Origin: Methanobrevibacter arboriphilus
GTDB lineage: Archaea > Methanobacteriota > Methanobacteria > Methanobacteriales > Methanobacteriaceae
DNA length: 64,000 nt
Direction: 5' to 3'
Assembly (NCBI RefSeq): GCF_019669925.1
Contig: NZ_AP019779.1
Location: forward strand, 2,225,001-2,289,000
The notes beneath the pieces were generated by a model, which worked only from the letters and a program-made list of their open reading frames with translations, did not search any database and had not been told where the DNA came from. Both the position numbers and the translations under genes were made by a program. Below are positions 62,628 through 64,000 of the stretch, one piece after another (position 1 is the first letter of the stretch; every line of letters starts with the position of its first letter).

Positions 62628-63300
62628 TTTTTTACCTTTTTTAGATAATTTTATTTTTTAGAAGTTTTTTTATAATATTGTTATAATATTTTTTTATAAT
62701 AATTTTTAATAGTACTTTTAATATTAATTTTAATAGTATTTTTAAGTATTTTTAATAATAATTTTCAATAGTACTTTTAATATTAATTTTAATAGTATTT
62801 TTTAAAGTATTTTTACTCATATATATTATTCTTATTAATAATCACTATTTTCACTAATAAATACTATTTTTGTTATAATCACTGTTTTTTATTAATTTTT
62901 ATGAGTTATATAACAAAAATTTATTAATATACAGTATAAACTTATAAAATTGTTAGTTAGATATATGTAATTCTTTTAAGCTTGATAACATATTTGATTT
63001 ATTAGATCATATATTAATAAAATTACTATATTAAAGTTTAATTCAATAAACTTTAATTGATTTATTTATTTTTATCTTTTTTATATTTAAATTAATCACA
63101 TAATCTAATAATTAATAATCTTTAATAGTTAATATTTCCCATGATTAAATTTTTTCATGATTAAATTATTATAATATAAAATTTAATATTAAATTTAATA
63201 TCAAATTTAATATTTTTTTCATTTAAGTTAATATTAAATTATATAAAAACCTAAATATAATTATTAATAACTTAAATTGATTATAAATAGAAGTGTAATT
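62628..63300. other. AT-rich intergenic region between divergent genes
   Basis: About 670 bp. The left part is built of TTTTAATAGTATTTTTAA-like repeats (62690-62810). The right part carries AATTTAATATTAAATTTAAT repeats (63175-63240). No gene or RNA was seen. Confidence 0.5.
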
Positions 63301-64000
63301 ATGAAGTTTAATAAAGATATTAAGGGGCCTACTGAGATAACAAAAAATTTCAATGAAAATTTAAGAAAATCATTGCCTTTTGATAATAACATAGATTTTA
63401 AAGAAGTTGAAAAAGGCCTTATTGATACAACTGAAGATCTTATAATAAAAGGGAAACTATTAGATGAAATATGGAATTTGAAGGATTATAACTTCTTAAA
63501 AGATGATTGGAAATCAACGGTTAATCCAAGTTTATGGAGACAAGCTCAATTAAATTTATGCAATGGTTTATTTGAAGTTTGTGAAAGTGTTTTTCAGGTA
63601 AGAGGTTATGATATTTCAAACATCACTATTATTGAAAGGGAAACTGGAATAATTATTATTGATCCATTGGTTTCTGAAGAAAGTGCTAAATCAGCAATGG
63701 AATTATATTATAAAAATAGAGGGGAAAAAACTGTAAAAGCTGTTATATATACTCATAGTCATATTGATCATTATGGTGGAGTAAAAGGTGTTGTTAACCA
63801 AGAGGAAGTTGATAGTGGGAAAGTAGAAATAATAGCTCCTGAAGGTTTTATGGAAGAAGCTGTTAGTGAAAACATATTTGCAGGAAATGCAATGTTTAGA
63901 AGAGCAAATTATATGTATGGTAATACTTTATCTCCATCACCACAAGGCCATGTTGATGTTGGTCTTGGAAAGCAAGCTTCTAAAGGCATATCTTCTTTAA
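63301..64000 (+). CDS. alkyl/aryl-sulfatase-like metallo-beta-lactamase protein, partial
   Basis: The first 233 codons of a gene that runs off the window. The start MKFNKDIKGPTEITKNFNEN, then NPSLWRQAQLNLCNGLFEVC, YDISNITIIERETGIIIIDP and YTHSHIDHYGGVKGVV (zinc-binding HxHxDH), then NAMFRRANYMYGNTLSPSPQ, match the SdsA1/BDS1-type alkyl sulfatase family. These secreted or periplasmic zinc enzymes in bacteria cut alkyl sulfates; no signal peptide is visible here, so this copy would be cytosolic. Such enzymes are unusual in methanogens, so horizontal acquisition is possible. Function is inferred from the family. Confidence 0.85.
   Translation, partial: MKFNKDIKGPTEITKNFNENLRKSLPFDNNIDFKEVEKGLIDTTEDLIIKGKLLDEIWNLKDYNFLKDDWKSTVNPSLWRQAQLNLCNGLFEVCESVFQVRGYDISNITIIERETGIIIIDPLVSEESAKSAMELYYKNRGEKTVKAVIYTHSHIDHYGGVKGVVNQEEVDSGKVEIIAPEGFMEEAVSENIFAGNAMFRRANYMYGNTLSPSPQGHVDVGLGKQASKGISSL

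Overview
The window is a very AT-rich stretch from a methanogenic archaeon of the order Methanobacteriales, most likely Methanobrevibacter or a close relative. The evidence is pseudomurein-binding repeats on several secreted proteins, large adhesin-like surface proteins with beta-helix and Ig-like repeats, two thermosome subunits, an archaeal HMG-CoA synthase/thiolase pair, and TATA-type promoters. The genus is inferred; no rRNA is present.

Layout. 1-7.4 kb: a B12-binding/radical-SAM pair (minus strand), a coiled-coil membrane-anchored protein, a NifX-like protein, a DUF1697 protein and a 14-helix MFS exporter. 7.8-10.7 kb: remains of an integrated element (a damaged tRNA-like sequence, an integrase broken by an in-frame stop, a Bro-N protein, a small gene remnant) and a DUF4491 membrane protein. 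11.3-37.4 kb: a cell-surface island. It holds two copies of a two-gene unit (giant adhesin plus TPR protein; the first copy has a frameshifted TPR gene, the second a frameshifted adhesin). It also holds a third adhesin facing an inverted array of 13 broken beta-helix repeat units, two pseudomurein-binding GHL10-like hydrolases, a thermosome gene, and three decayed tRNA-Arg(TCT)-like 3' halves. 37.9-42.8 kb: acetyl-CoA synthetase, a DtxR-family regulator with a possible operator, a decayed hsdR tail and a DUF1016 nuclease. 43-47.7 kb: lysC, dapA, dapB and asd, the shared aspartate branch plus the first two committed steps to lysine. 48.5-55 kb: a coiled-coil/winged-helix protein, a cyclase-family hydrolase, a MATE exporter and the second thermosome gene. 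55.5-64 kb: two tRNA-Gly genes, a DASS anion transporter, HMG-CoA synthase and thiolase of the mevalonate pathway, a possible structured RNA, cobyric acid synthase, and the start of an alkyl-sulfatase-like gene.

The strongest candidate for an undescribed system lies at 17.87-22.44 kb. A tandem array of 13 units (period 73-83 bp) on the minus strand encodes beta-helix coils, but shifts of frame and stops keep it from forming one protein. The adhesin gene 0.8 kb away on the plus strand contains a 50-nt block identical, in inverse orientation, to one array unit. That block uses C-ending codons unlike the rest of the gene. An 11-G homopolymer lies between array and gene. Together this looks like a silent-cassette store feeding sequence into an expressed surface protein, comparable in layout (not homologous) to bacterial antigenic-variation loci. 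The layout and identity are seen directly; the mechanism is inference.

Asn-rich insertions interrupt three unrelated conserved enzymes. Both thermosome genes share a distinctive promoter block about 280-370 bp before their start codons.
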